In this document: positions 11,694 to 22,388 of the stretch, piece by piece
Numbering within the stretch: position 1 is the stretch's first letter
Layout: each line of letters begins with the position of its first letter
Assembly (NCBI GenBank): GCA_021234155.1
Contig: JAJEKV010000083.1
Span: 462,332 to 526,331 of the forward strand
Origin: Isoetes taiwanensis
Lineage: Eukaryota > Streptophyta > Lycopodiopsida > Isoetales > Isoetaceae
Reading direction: 5' to 3'
Length of the DNA stretch: 64,000 bases
Made by a program: the position numbers and the translations under genes
Notes under the pieces: model-generated
The model's input: the letters and a program-made list of their open reading frames with translations, nothing else
Databases searched by the model: none
Told to the model about the DNA's origin: nothing

Positions 11694-12490
11694 AGCCTAA
11701 AAAGATGCTTGAAATTGCTGAAAAAAGCTTGTGACCTGTGATGGATGTCATGCTTGAGATGATGTTTTTATAATCTGAATTTGAGGAAGATTGCTGCACG
11801 TTGTTCGCCTTAACCGCCATTCTGGCAGTCATTTTGATAGCCGCAGACGCGGCCCCAAAGCACAAGTTAAAAGAGGTCAAAGACAATAAGACATAACTCA
11901 AGTGCTTAGAAAATTTGCATCATCATGCAACCTCATAATCAACCCGTTTAAAGATAAGTAACCAATTTGCCGGCTTTTGCAAATTGTGCATGACGGTTTA
12001 GACACAACTTGCATATACAAGTACGGCGGCACTACCCTAGTATACAGACCAGGGTGCTTCATATCGAGCAACGAAGGTGCTTCCGAATCCGATCATAAAA
12101 ATGGACAGTAGATGCTGTTAATTATCATTTCACAATAATCCTTGGCATCAATAAAGTCAGTATGTTGTGAATTTTTGGGTTGCCCCTACAGGGGCAAATC
12201 CTCGCCCATGTGGGTTTCTAGCATATTCTAAGCATATCTTGGAATATGCTTAGGATATGCCAAAAACTGCTCCAAACCTAGTGTTGCCTGTAAACTGGCA
12301 GTCGCCAGTGTTGCTGGACGGCCGATGTGGAAACTGGCCAACCGGCTCCATATCCGAGCTCAGCTATGGAGGTCGATGCATTCGGTATAGAGGTCACCTG
12401 TGTTATAGCTTAGATTATGGCAGTTCTTGGCCAGATTTATGGCTAACAGGGTTTTTGGCCGGGAACAGAGTTTAGTCAGGGTTTTGGTTT
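11694..12490. other. Upstream region of LRR and PPR loci, one hairpin
   Basis: This holds the shared upstream region of the divergent LRR (minus) and PPR (plus) loci. I see no clear TATA box. A strong inverted repeat at 12221-12260 (AGCATATTCTAAGCATAT pairing with ATATGCTTAGGATATGC) follows a short GCCCCTACAGGGGC hairpin at 12182-12195. These look like remnants of a small foldback element. Confidence 0.45.
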
Positions 12491-14279
12491 ATGCGTCTTT
12501 CTCTTCTGGAAAGCAAAATAGGGCAGAGATGCAGGTATGTTTCAAGGTGTTTGGAGGTTCAGAGTGATGCATTAGTGGGTGCGTCAGACCCAATGGAAAC
12601 TGTGGTGGGCATTAGTCGTAATCTTCCAGTCATTACTCTCAAAAAGAAGAAGGATGAAACGGATGTTGTTCCCATTGCTTTTGAATTATGAAAGTGTGCC
12701 AAGCACTTTATCAGAAGGCAAGAACCTTCAATCTTGTTTCTTGCAGACTTGCTTATCAGAATGTATATCAAATGTGGAGCTCTCCATGATGCTAGAACTA
12801 TTTTTAATAACATGAATAAATGTAAATCCTATTCTTGGTGCATTATGATTGCATCTTAAGCTCAGCAGGGATGGTTCAAAGAAGTTGAGGAATTATTCCA
12901 TTGTATGCCTTGTAAAAGTTTTCTATCATCTACCACTTTGATTTCGATTTATTGTCAGCAAGGTCGGTTGGACCAGGCTTTTAATTTGTTGATTCAAATC
13001 AAACAATCAGATACAGTTGCGTGGAATGCATTGATATCCGGCCATGTCCAACAGGGGAAGTTGAAAGAAGCTCTTGACGTTTTTAGAAAAATGCCTGAAA
13101 GAAATGAAATCACTTGGAAAGCCATGATTAATGGTTATACTCAGCATCGTCACTTTGAGGAGGCAATGGATTTATTCAACAAGACATTCTTTCGAAATGT
13201 AGCTTCATGGAATGCCTTGATCTCAGCATATGCTCAGCAAGACTTCATCCTAAGGGTTGTTATACTCTTTTGTCAAATGCCCAGCCGAGATATTGTCTCA
13301 TGGACTGCTATAGTTTCAGGTCTTGCCCAAAAGAGGCATCTTAAAGAAGCTCTTATGTCTTTAAGCAAATGCCCAAAAGGGACATGGTTTCATGGAATGC
13401 TTTATTATCAGCTTATGCTAGGCGAGGGCACCTAAAAGAGGCCATTGCCTTCTTTGATAGAATGCCACAAAAGCACATCACTTCCTGGAATTCTTTAATT
13501 GCAGGTCATCTTGAATGCCAATACTTTGCAAAGGCTTTAGTTTATTTTTAAAATATGCCCCAGAGGAATTTGATCTCATGGAAAATTATGCTAGGTGGTT
13601 ATGCTCAAAACGGGTACATCAAGGAAGCTTCTAAAGTATTTGAACACAATGCCACAACGGAACACCTCCTCTTGGAATGCGATTATTGTAGGCTATACTC
13701 GTCAAGGACGCATTGCTAAGGCGCTCCAACTTTTTCAAGGTATGATGCTTAAAAAGCTGAAAACAGATAGTCTAGTCTTCATTAACATTCTTGATGCATG
13801 TGCAGATCAAATGTCCCTGGTAAATGGTAAGTGGATGCATGCATATATTTTGAACCATGTGTCTAAAACAAATATTATTGTCAATAATGCTATTTAAAAT
13901 ATGTATGCAAAATGGGGGTGTCTAGAAGAGGCACATATAGTATATGATAAACTGTCTGTATGAAATACTGTCATATGGAACACTATCATTGGGTCACATG
14001 GGCACCATGGCTATGGTAGCCAAGCCGTGAAGATTTATCAACAGATGAAGCTGAAAGAAATGGTACCAGATGAAATAACATTTGTAACTGTGTTGTGTGC
14101 TTGCATGCTGGCCTAATTAATGAAGCTTACCATTTTTTTGTTTCTATGGGTTATAATCACAACATTGGGCCACCATTGAAATAGTGTAATTGCACAAGTG
14201 ACCTTCTTGGGCTGTGTTGGATGGCTGGATGAAGCTGAGGCATAAATTTACAGTATGGTTCAACATTCTAATTTTCCAT
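12491..14279 (+). pseudogene. PPR (pentatricopeptide) protein pseudogene
   Basis: About ten to twelve ~31-residue PPR repeats of the short S type, with the recurring W-NA-LISGY-Q-G---EA---F-KMP-RN pattern (for example WNALISGHVQQGKLKEALDVF from 13021). The C-terminal part near 13980-14280 resembles the E-type tail of organelle RNA-processing PPR proteins (IIGSHGHHGYG, then GWLDEAEA). Such proteins bind organellar RNA. The frame is broken by TGA at 12689, TAA at 12857, a frameshift near 13370, TAA at 13549, a shift near 13600-13650, TAA at 13895 and further stops. Several stops sit where a C-to-T change from CGA or CAA is the simplest origin. The 3' end runs into an antisense LINE fragment at 14280, so the final domain is lost. 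Confidence 0.85.
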
Positions 14280-14640
14280 CTGATCAATGTATAGGCCAAA
14301 GAGTGTGGGGGAGAGGGGGCAACCCTGACGCACTTCGATGCTACTGATTACCGGCTGTGCTGACGATGTGATATGGCCTGAGCATGCCTCGTATAGCCTA
14401 TATACTGCATTCTGCAAGTCAAGGGGGGTCCCCAGCTGCCGCAATCTGTCCCATAGCTTGTCGCGGGGTACTGTGTTGAAAGCTTTTGCAAAATCCACGA
14501 AACAACAGTACAGGTTCTGCCGGCGATTCCTGCTATCCTCAATCAATGTGCGCAGCAAAATACCAAATCTTTCAGCCAAAATAATAGCTTGAAATTCAAT
14601 ACAAAGTTTACTGACAAGAGGAGACGGATTAAGATTTAAT
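14280..14640 (-). mobile_element. LINE reverse-transcriptase fragment
   Basis: The minus frame has the classic non-LTR RT blocks: YCCFVDFAKAFNTVPRDKLW (block with the first catalytic Asp), then VRQGCPLSPTLFGLYID. The downstream YADD block is missing because the fragment ends where it meets the PPR pseudogene at about 14280. This is likely the same LINE family as the tails at 1.1 and 9.2 kb. Confidence 0.85.
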
Positions 14641-16195
14641 TTATATGGTATAGATGCATCATATGGCAATTCTTTCTAATTGTTACCTGCAAAGTGCAGA
14701 ATCCTCTCCAACAATGGATATAGAAAAAAAAAAGAAACTGATTGAAGACATTGATGTGGAGAGGCATTATACTATTGGTGCATTATTTGTTTGTATCATG
14801 AAAAGCCGCAAAGTATTGGTACCATCAAATAGCTCTAGAAAGCATTGAGCAACTTGATCGAATGTTTAAAGCAACAATTTCTCATTGTTTGTCAATGTTT
14901 GAAGCGCACATCTACTTTGGTTTCTCATATGTCCATATTGTAATGTGTAAGTTGCTGAAATATTTGGTTTATATGGCACATCGATGTATAAAGAAGTGGC
15001 ACATTTTCAAGATGTTGGCCTCAAATTTTAGGCAGAGCAGATGCCAATCTTTAGCATATCAAACTAGGGGTTAACTGCAATTTTGATATGCGTCACTTCT
15101 ATTGTCATCCCATATTTTGTACATGGGTAAAAATGTTTCCTTTTCTTCTCCAACACTCGTAGAGATAGACCTTGTTTGTCACGGTTTTTGTCACCCAAAA
15201 TACACTATTATTATCGTCATAAATAACTTTGCGCAACTAAAAGACTATAAACCATTGCAAAAGACCAAAAGACTTGCAAAAACAGCCTCAAATCGTGATT
15301 GGCCATGGCTACCAAACCGATGTTTCATTGGCTTTCGTTTTGATTCTAGAACTATAGACGTAAAAAATCATAAACGAGTGAATAAAATAATGCAAGCTAA
15401 ATAAAGCAAATTTGTTGCTCGAATTCAAATGATTCAAGCAATTCCGCAGCAGCTGTTTGATCCAAACCCCTGTGTCTCATCTTATTCAAAAGCCCTGCTC
15501 ACATATCAATGTAACCTGGTCATTCATCATCTAATTGTAATCGCACCTGGCCCAATGAATATGGAAGTTCTATCTCTATATATTTTGATGTCTCATCTAT
15601 CTTACCTACAAAAGAAATAACAGGATAATCTTTGCACCCTCAATTTAATCATCTAGTTTAACCCTTGTAATCTCAACACTCCTCCATCATGTCTTGACCT
15701 ATAAATTCTATATACCTCTGGATTTGCAATAGCCATTCTTGCTTTAAATGGACATATCAGTACCAAGAAAAAAAAAAAAAACCATGATGCAACCTTTTTC
15801 TTATGAACTGCTAGGCCAGAAGAACAGTCCACCCAATCTGCCAAGAAAGGCCGGATCTTGGCCTGCTCTATTTTTAGGGTTTTTCAAAAAAGTTTTTTTT
15901 TTCGATTTATCCACAGGCCGAAGAGAGATTTGACCAAGGTATAAAAAGAAAAGTGCACCTTTTTTTTTTTAAATTTATGCATGAACCTCCACGTTAGATA
16001 TGACCTGCAGGGAGGCACCCACATGGCTAAGGTGGATTCGTGGAAGTGAATGATTGGGGAAGAAGGGGAGGGGAGGTGATAGGTAGGCAAATTTTATAGC
16101 AGACTTGCCTGACCTCTCCTACAATATTTCTTGGCTTTCTAGGCTATCCACCTGTAGAGCCAGCTAGCCTCAATTGAATGAGACCTATTGGATCT
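14641..16195. other. Intergenic, no supported gene
   Basis: AT-rich with A/T homopolymers (15768-15782, 15893-15902, 15960-15970). The open frame at 14654-14848 resembles no known domain. Nothing else is supported up to the Harbinger target site. Confidence 0.45.
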
Positions 16196-16198
16196 TTA
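16196..16198. repeat. Harbinger target site duplication TTA (left)
   Basis: TTA directly precedes the left terminal inverted repeat and is matched by TTA at 21101-21103. A TTA/TAA duplication is the hallmark of PIF/Harbinger insertion. Confidence 0.8.
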
Positions 16199-16214
16199 GG
16201 GGCAGATTTCACTA
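16199..16214 (+). repeat. Left terminal inverted repeat of Harbinger element
   Basis: GGGGCAGATTTCACTA; pairs with 21085-21100 with two mismatches. Confidence 0.8.
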
Positions 16215-16514
16215 CGACTACTGGCAATTTCAATACATTCAGCAATTTCCAGGCCGCAATTTGCCCTTCCGTCGAGATAGATTCCACAGGGCCAAAACTA
16301 CCGGCTGACTCAGCGTCCATGTCGCCAACATCTTCAACAAATTGGCGTCAAGAATCTTCGTGAGAGGAGGCGTGCATTCGTTAGCTCCTCCATGCTCGAA
16401 GATGAAACGCATATCAGGTAAGCAATCAGATTCTTAATTCACTATTCCTTTCCATAAATTCACGTTCCTTCTTGTTGCTAAAATAGATAAACTTGGTTGA
16501 ACGTAGAAGATTAG

Positions 16515-18097
16515 GTGAATATGGAAAGAAGAACTTCAGAGGAACATGCAATTGCCAATCTTTTGACTCCACAAGTCTTCAGTCTCAATTCATCAGAAAA
16601 TCATTCCACAGATCCTAGTTCTGTGCAAGAAGAATATGCAGAAGAGGTTGATGTTGCTATGGACAGTGCACTAAATCATGTGGATGATGAATCAAATGAG
16701 AGGGTAAATAGCCTTATTATGAGAAAACAACTGATTGTTTTTGCCCTCGCTTGCTATATGCAGTTTATGATGCTACTTTTCCAAGGAGATACCACAGAAG
16801 CTATCACTTATGGCTTGATCAGTGCTATCTAGTGCTTAGAGGTTCAAATGGAAGGTCTGCCAGGAGACGCCCTAATATATGGTGTTACGATAGGCCAGCA
16901 ACATTCATGGAATGTACCTTGATGCAATTTTACAGTGATGGTATGTTCAAGAAAAGGTTGAGGTTGTGTAAACAAACTTTTGAGTACATTTGCCAAGAAT
17001 TAGGGCCTCTATTAAAGCGTGAGGATACAAAAATGCGCCTCAGCATTTCTGTAGAAACTAAGGTGTGCATTGCACTATCTAGACTCGCTACAGGTAATAC
17101 AATTACAGAGATTGCAGACAATTATGCAGTAGGCTACACCACAGCCCAGCGTGCTATTTTGGATTTTTGTTTTGCTCTCAAAGAGAAATTGCACAGATTA
17201 TGCATCAAATGTCCATCAACTGAACGATTTCAAACACTTGCACAAGAATTTGAGAAATTGAAAGGCATTCCGTATGTTGTTGGTGCGATTGATGGTTCAC
17301 ATATCCCCGTTATGGCCCCAGTTGAAAGCAGAGAGGACTATTACAATCGGAAAGGGTTTTATTCTATCATTCTTCAGATAATTGTGTCCTCAAGCTGCTT
17401 GATTTGGGACTATGACATGGCCTGGCCTGAGAGTTTGCATGATTGGAAAGTGTTTGAAAGCTCAAACGCAGGGAGAAGAATTATGAACAATGGAAGATTA
17501 AAGAAATATTGTCTTGTGGGTGATGCGGCGTATCCTCCCAGGCCATGGATGTTATCGCCTTTCAAAGGTCACAAAGATGGTTTGAACATGATGGAATACA
17601 ACTGGAATTACCTCCAGTCTAGCACTAGGATGCCTGTTGAGTGCGCATTTGGGATGCTAAAGTCCAGGTTCAGAATTTTATTGAAAAGAATGGATGTCAG
17701 ATTAGAATTTGTTCCTGCTATTGTGACTGCATGTTTGATTTTGCATAACTTGTGCATCTTTCATCGAGATAAGTTTGATGATGATTGGATAACTGAAGCG
17801 ACGAAGGAATTGGAAAGATCAATTGCATCTGAGGAGACTTCTAAACGAGCAGAACGTAGATTGAAGAGATTGAAAATCTCAGGTGGCGATATTGCAAATG
17901 CTGCAGCTTATGGTATTCATGGTGTGAGAGGTGTTGACATGGATCCTCTCGAGGCCCTTGCAAGAGCTCTGGAGGAAGATGTAGAGGATGTGGTAGCAGT
18001 TTCAATAAATGGTCCGCAAAGTCAAAAGGATGCAAATGCAAGTAATACTGCTAGATGCAACGCATTGGTCAGGGCTCTATATCTTCAAACATCCTGA
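16515..18097 (+). CDS. PIF/Harbinger transposase (DDE_Tnp_4 family)
   Basis: The transposase cuts and inserts the element at TTA sites together with its Myb-like partner. The main frame opens at 16751 and ends at 18097 (448 residues). Counting from that Met, an HTH-like region spans about 100-140 (VCIALSRLATGNTITEIADNY). The catalytic triad is D181 (VGAIDGSH), D258 (LVGDAAYP) and E297 (PVECAFGMLKSRF), and the LQSSTRMPVE and LHNLCI family motifs are present. An upstream frame from 16515 (acidic N-terminus then LIVFALACYMQF) seems to be the true N-terminus, joined by a frame change near 16780-16795 before RRYHRSYH. That change could be a small intron, a real frameshift or an error. The core shows no stop or missing catalytic residue. 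Confidence 0.88.
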
Positions 18098-18190
18098 TGA
18101 CATAATTAAAGTTAGTTCTCCTTTGTGCTACTTGAAGTATGAAGTTTGTCATTTAATTAAATGCGTTACCATGTGTCTTGAAGGAATGGG

Positions 18191-18325
18191 CAAGAAGTGT
18201 ATCAGCAAGAAGTGTATCAGCAAGGGGCATTTCCCACATAAATATGCCTCTCAAAATGAGCAAGAAGTGTATCAGCAAGAAGTGTATAAGCAAGGGGCAT
18301 TTCCCACATAAATATGGCTCTCAAG
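18191..18325. repeat. 70 bp tandem repeat inside Harbinger element
   Basis: Two units of 70 bases (18191-18260 and 18261-18325). Each starts with two ~16-base subrepeats CAAGAAGTGTATCAG followed by CAAGGGGCATTTCCCACATA. Confidence 0.85.
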
Positions 18326-18821
18326 TATGTAGATCATTCGTCTTGTGTTATTTCCCACTTTTAAAGATAAAACTGTTCAAAGATCAAGTCTTCCTTGGAG
18401 ACCAAGCATGATTGTATCCTCCTTCGCACAAATCCATATAACATTTCTAGAAACAATTATTTGTGTTTAGAAGATTGTTGATTCACGGTTATTAAAAATT
18501 ATGTAGCCTAGAGGATTTAGGAAAGCATATCTTTGGACTGCTATATAAGGATTACATGAAGGCAATGCAACTATAAAATTTTAAGGAATTTTATTAAGTA
18601 AAATTTTATTACTTCACTACCTGCATGCATATACACATACTTAGAAAACAGACAGGCTTATTTGTGCATGTCTTTTTGACACAAAATATATGTATTTATG
18701 AGAAAAAGAAAGCAAAATGTTGCTCCTTGAGAAAAACAGTGTGTAAACAAGCTGCTTACAGGAGATCAATTTTCCCATTGTGAGTACTATTATAACAGGT
18801 ATTTACAACAGCTTATGGTAC
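18326..18821. other. Non-coding interior of Harbinger element
   Basis: AT-rich sequence between the transposase 3' end and the captured NPF exon. No ORF or structure is supported. Confidence 0.4.
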
Positions 18822-19012
18822 CCTGTTCCACAGAAAAAGCCTCCATCTGAGCGAGAGCTGTCCAAACAAAGAATGTGCTTGCCCATATTGGCAGCAACCT
18901 GAGAACCATCTTCACTTCCTCAACCTGTGTAACGGTGCAAAGCTTCCACTGGCTGACATAACTCAGAAATTCCATGTCTTTGGGAAGAATAATTGTTGCC
19001 CTATCAAGAAAC
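18822..19012 (-). pseudogene. Captured exon of an NPF (NRT1/PTR) transporter
   Basis: On minus, 19012-18822 encodes FLDRATI ... WKLCTVTQVEEVKMVLRLLP ... ALAQMEAFSVEQG. This is the segment of the NPF nitrate/peptide proton symporter family that follows the central loop (family pattern FLDKAAI, WRLCTVTQVEEVK, LLPIWA, YAQMSTFFVEQG). It is bounded by good splice signals: a pyrimidine-rich acceptor ending TTTCTCAAACAG just upstream and a donor GGTACC at 18821. No other NPF exon is visible within the transposon or nearby, so it is an isolated exon lying between the Harbinger ends. That looks like transduplication of host sequence by the transposon; insertion of the element into an NPF gene would not place an exon inside its ends. 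Confidence 0.78.
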
Positions 19013-19104
19013 CTGTTTGAGAAACTTCTTATCAACCACAGCGAGAATTCACAATTCACAATTGCAGCAAAATGGTTTAAGGATCTTACAAAAACTGAGC
19101 GGTG

Positions 19105-19315
19105 CGAACACATTGGACATATAAAATACAATGAACAATGAACATGGAAACCAATGAACATATAAAAAACAGCACATAAACTATAGCACATGAAATACAT
19201 GAACATTGAACATATAAAATACAGCACATTGGACACTCGAACATGGCAACCAATGCAGCTGAACATGTGACAGCCTGTGTTGCAGCTGAACATGTGACAG
19301 TAACAATTTCAATTA
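19105..19315. repeat. Short degenerate GAACAT/AAATAC repeats
   Basis: GAACAT(AT/GG)..AAA and CAGCACAT/GGACA units recur about every 20-40 bases, including two copies of CAGCTGAACATGTGACAG at 19256 and 19283. They produce long but meaningless minus frames. Confidence 0.6.
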
Positions 19316-19535
19316 AGCAATAGAAAACTAAACATGAACAACAATAAATTAGTAGCAATGAAGTAAATAAGTAAGTGGTTCAACAAGTAGTTTGAATCAT
19401 TATGAAAGAGAGTACAATCTGAAACTGTGAAACTCCAGCTTGACAAACCTGTGAGCCAAACATGAGCAATGTCACCACTCATATCATAAAATGAAAAAGT
19501 AAGATAGACTAAAGGAAATGTACCTAACATTTTCT

Positions 19536-20682
19536 TCAGAGCTTCTTCACTAGCATTCCAAAATAGGAGTCGAAGCTTCGCAGCAATTCGAGGCGCTCTT
19601 CTTTCAGCTTGAGTTTGCGTTCCTCAATCTTTTCCATCTTGTCAATGAACTCCTTACGCCCGTCCTTGAGTTCTTGCAGCAATTGGCGTTTCTGATCTTT
19701 ATTGTTGCTTTTTGGATCAATTGTCTTCTCTACCTTGACCTCAACCTTCACCATCTTCTTGTTCTTGGTGTGTCGTCTCTACATTGGGTTCAAGTTTCTT
19801 ATCCATTCCGTCTTCATCCATAGCTTCTTTGGGTGCACCATCTAGCTCACTAGGTAATGAACTACCATTTCTATTGTTTGCTTCATTATCAGAATCAGAA
19901 TCCACCTCTATAGCTGCACCATGTATGGCCTTGGACACATTTGCTCTCGTGCCCATGAACTCATCAATAATGTCAAACCACTCACATGTATTTGCTCTAT
20001 CGTTCCCAGAAATGCTATTATGATGCTTATCAGCCTTGTACTCAGCATAGATGGACATCAATTTTTTCCTGCAGGCCTCTGCATCCTTGTCCAAGTCAGG
20101 ACAACGAGCAACAACACGCCTATGGACTCTCGTCCACAATTCACGCAGGTTCCCTTGTTTTGGCTTGTTGAAGTCATCAAGAAGTTCAGCTCTAGCATGA
20201 ATAAGCTGCACAGTCCACTTATCATCCCATCTAGCCCACTTACCTTTATCCTCCTTCTTGGAAGCCTTGGAACAACCTTTCCTGCTTTCTGCCTTTGGAA
20301 CCTTATCTGCAGGGTTCATGATATTTGGGACAGCACATTTTTTTGATTTGTTACTAGCAATTTCTAGTTGGTTTGGCAATGGATTAACGGGAGTTGCATG
20401 GTGAGCAGTAGGAAAGTTAGCAAGAGGCATGTTTGATCGATAAGCCTTATCAGCTTGAACAGGCTGGCTGGATGGAAATTAGTAAGGAGCAGACTGGGTT
20501 GGATAGCCTGGATGTGGCTGCTGAAATCCATGGAAGGGTGCATTGGCTGGATTGGTTGTTTGGAATCTTCTCAAAGGAAGCTTTTGAGGACCAGCAAACC
20601 CTTGTTGTACAGAAAGTACAAAGGACTGTTGATCTTCTTGAGTCTCATGAACGATTTCAATCTGTAACTTATTGCACAACAT
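19536..20682 (-). CDS. Harbinger Myb/trihelix-like partner protein (broken)
   Basis: The second Harbinger protein binds the transposon ends and brings the transposase to DNA. The minus frame from 20682 is Pro/Gln-rich (QTTNPANAPFHGFQQPHPGY). It meets a TAA at 20479-20481, continues in the same frame through Met at 20430, and ends at 19741. Counted from that Met, a trihelix/Myb-SANT domain spans about 64-160 with conserved tryptophans (KWARWDDKWTVQLI, LRELWTRVHRRV, CEWFDIIDEFMG). An acidic Ser/Asp tail follows. A second minus frame, 19754-19536, adds a Lys/Glu coiled coil (RKEFIDKMEKIEERKLKLK) and is probably the true C-terminus, one base out of frame. The TAA is explained by CAA to TAA. Convergent to the transposase. 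Confidence 0.8.
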
Positions 20683-21084
20683 AAAAAATGCTACTTTAGC
20701 CTATGAATTGGTATGAGAATGGAAAAGGCAGAAGAAATCTTACGGGTTGTTGGTTCTCAAGCTTTCTTCTAGAGGAAACGGTGCCATCGTCTACAAACCG
20801 GCTAGCAATTGTTGATCAGCCTGGAGGCTGAAAGGAAGAACTAGCAAGACGAACTAGATTTCTTAAGGAGAATTTTGGCGGTAGTAGGAAACGTGGCCAT
20901 TATCATCACTTTCGGCGGTTAAACCTTAGGGCAAGAGAGGTCGTCAATAAGGTTACGTTTTGGCAATTCCATCTCAGCGATTGGAGCACAACTTCCAGGC
21001 ATAGTGCAATATCAACGTAAAGGTTATTTGATGATGTGGCCATTTCCTATTGCTAAACGATACTCAATTTAACTTTATTGGCAC

Positions 21085-21103
21085 TAATGGAATCTGCCCC
21101 TTA
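21085..21103 (-). repeat. Right terminal inverted repeat plus TTA duplication
   Basis: 21085-21100 is the inverted copy of the left end (ending AATCTGCCCC), and 21101-21103 is the TTA target duplication. The next bases, GGGTGATTTTCTAC, could be the end of the adjacent second Harbinger element sharing this TTA, but its other end is not visible. Confidence 0.75.
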
Positions 21104-21530
21104 GGGTGATTTTCTACTATAGGTACATTTTAGGACTATCATATAATTATATGACACCATTTTATGATGCCATATCATGTTTAAGACACGTCTTATTTTT
21201 ATCATTTTTCCATTCTAACAAATAAGACATGTCTCAATAATATAAGACATGTCTTAAAAGTTTACATTTTCCACTAATAAATGACATGGAACATGTCCTT
21301 TAAATTTTAATTCAACGTAGCAATACTTTACATAAAGACAACACAACTTTATGTTCAAATCAATCCTCCTCCATGTTTGCAATTCCATTGCATTTGTTTA
21401 CTTCATACAAAGCTTTAGCTAATGCGTCCCTTCTTGCAGTATCTTCCAGTTGATAATTGAGTGTAACCACTTCCTCTTGAATATCAGAATCTGAACCATT
21501 TGCAACACCATCGTAAGCCACACCTAATTC
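21104..21530. other. 3' flank of second Harbinger transposase
   Basis: AT-rich sequence with repeats of AAGACATGTCTTA type (near 21180-21260). No gene; probably the untranslated end of the second Harbinger element. Confidence 0.45.
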
Positions 21531-22388
21531 TCATAAAGCATCTCTAGCAGCATTATCCCTACATTCCTTTAACTCTTCTTGGGCTTCCCTGATCCAAATT
21601 TCATCAAAAGCATCATTGTGAATAATACATAAGTTATGTAGAACTAAACACGCCGATACAACTAGCGGAACATGCTTCAAACGCATCTCCATTTTTTTCA
21701 ATAGTATACGAAAACGAGCTTTTAGTATATCAAATGCCCTCTCCACGGACATCCTGGTGCTAGACTGAATGAAATTCCAATGTTTCTGTATTGGGGTAAA
21801 TACTGGGCCTACATTAAAATGTGGTGTCAACAGCCAATTCCTAGCATTGTAACCTGCATCACCTAATATGCAGTAATTGCCCATTTGACCAGAGGTAAAT
21901 TTGGTGCAAGCAGATGTTCTTTCAAATAGAGCCCAATCGTGCATACTTCCTGCCCAACCAACATCGTAATCCCATATCAGACACCTGGAATCAACAATGA
22001 TTTGTAGAAGGATGGAGTGAAAGCCTTTCCTATTGTAATAATCAGGAGCATGCTCTATAGGAGCTGTTATGGGAATGTAACTGCCATCCACTGCCCCAAT
22101 CACATTGGGAATGCCATGCTTGGCCTCAAAGCCAGTTGCATATTTCTTACACGTACTCATGGAGGGCCAAATAAGACCACGATGCAGTTTTTCCTTCTTT
22201 ATTTTTATTGCCTAACAAAATTCTATAACACAAAGCTGTAGTGACGCCAACTCATATAATTCTGCTACCACGGGAAGTGTTGAACCACTTGCAAGGCGAG
22301 TCAATGCAATAGCCACTTTTTTTGGGACTTCCAAAGCCAATCTTAGGTGTGTGTTCTTCCTCACTAGCACTGGATGTAACACACTGCA
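21531..22388 (-). pseudogene. Second Harbinger transposase, 3' two thirds, split by LTR element
   Basis: On minus, 22388-21531 encodes the HTH region (VAIALTRLASGSTLPVVAEL) and the DDE core: Asp in IGAVDGSY, Asp in ILGDAGYN and Glu in MSVERAFDILKARFRIL. It is related to, but clearly diverged from, the transposase at 16.8 kb. One in-frame TAG lies at 22212-22214. At 22388 the frame runs into the 5' LTR. The missing N-terminal part continues at 35674 on the far side of the 13.3 kb retrotransposon. Both sides carry CTGCA, so this gene was intact when the retroelement landed. Confidence 0.85.
22384..22388. repeat. LTR element target site duplication CTGCA (left)
   Basis: CTGCA directly precedes the 5' LTR; the same five bases follow the 3' LTR at 35674-35678. 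A 5-bp duplication is normal for Ty3/gypsy integrase. Confidence 0.85.

Larger units (their letters stand above)
16199..21100. mobile_element. Complete PIF/Harbinger DNA transposon (4.9 kb)
   Basis: The left end GGGGCAGATTTCACTA (16199-16214) and the inverted right end (21085-21100, ending AATCTGCCCC) match at 14 of 16 positions. TTA flanks both sides. Inside are the two proteins such elements need: a DDE transposase on plus and a Myb/trihelix-like protein on minus, in convergent order. Between them lie tandem repeats and one host transporter exon. This is an autonomous-type element, though both proteins have small lesions: a frame change upstream of the transposase core and a stop and frame change in the Myb protein. 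I found the ends by eye. The transposase core is fully open, so the element is young or recently active. Confidence 0.85.

Noticed and set aside
14654-14848. Continuation of the PPR gene after the LINE
   Set aside because: A weak match to a PPR E motif only; the Lys-rich remainder does not fit the family.
18191-18325. CRISPR-like array
   Set aside because: Simple 70 bp tandem duplication with 16-base subrepeats in a plant transposon; no spacers.
18790-19358. Long minus frames around the NPF exon
   Set aside because: Only 18822-19012 has family similarity and splice signals; the rest is short repeat sequence.
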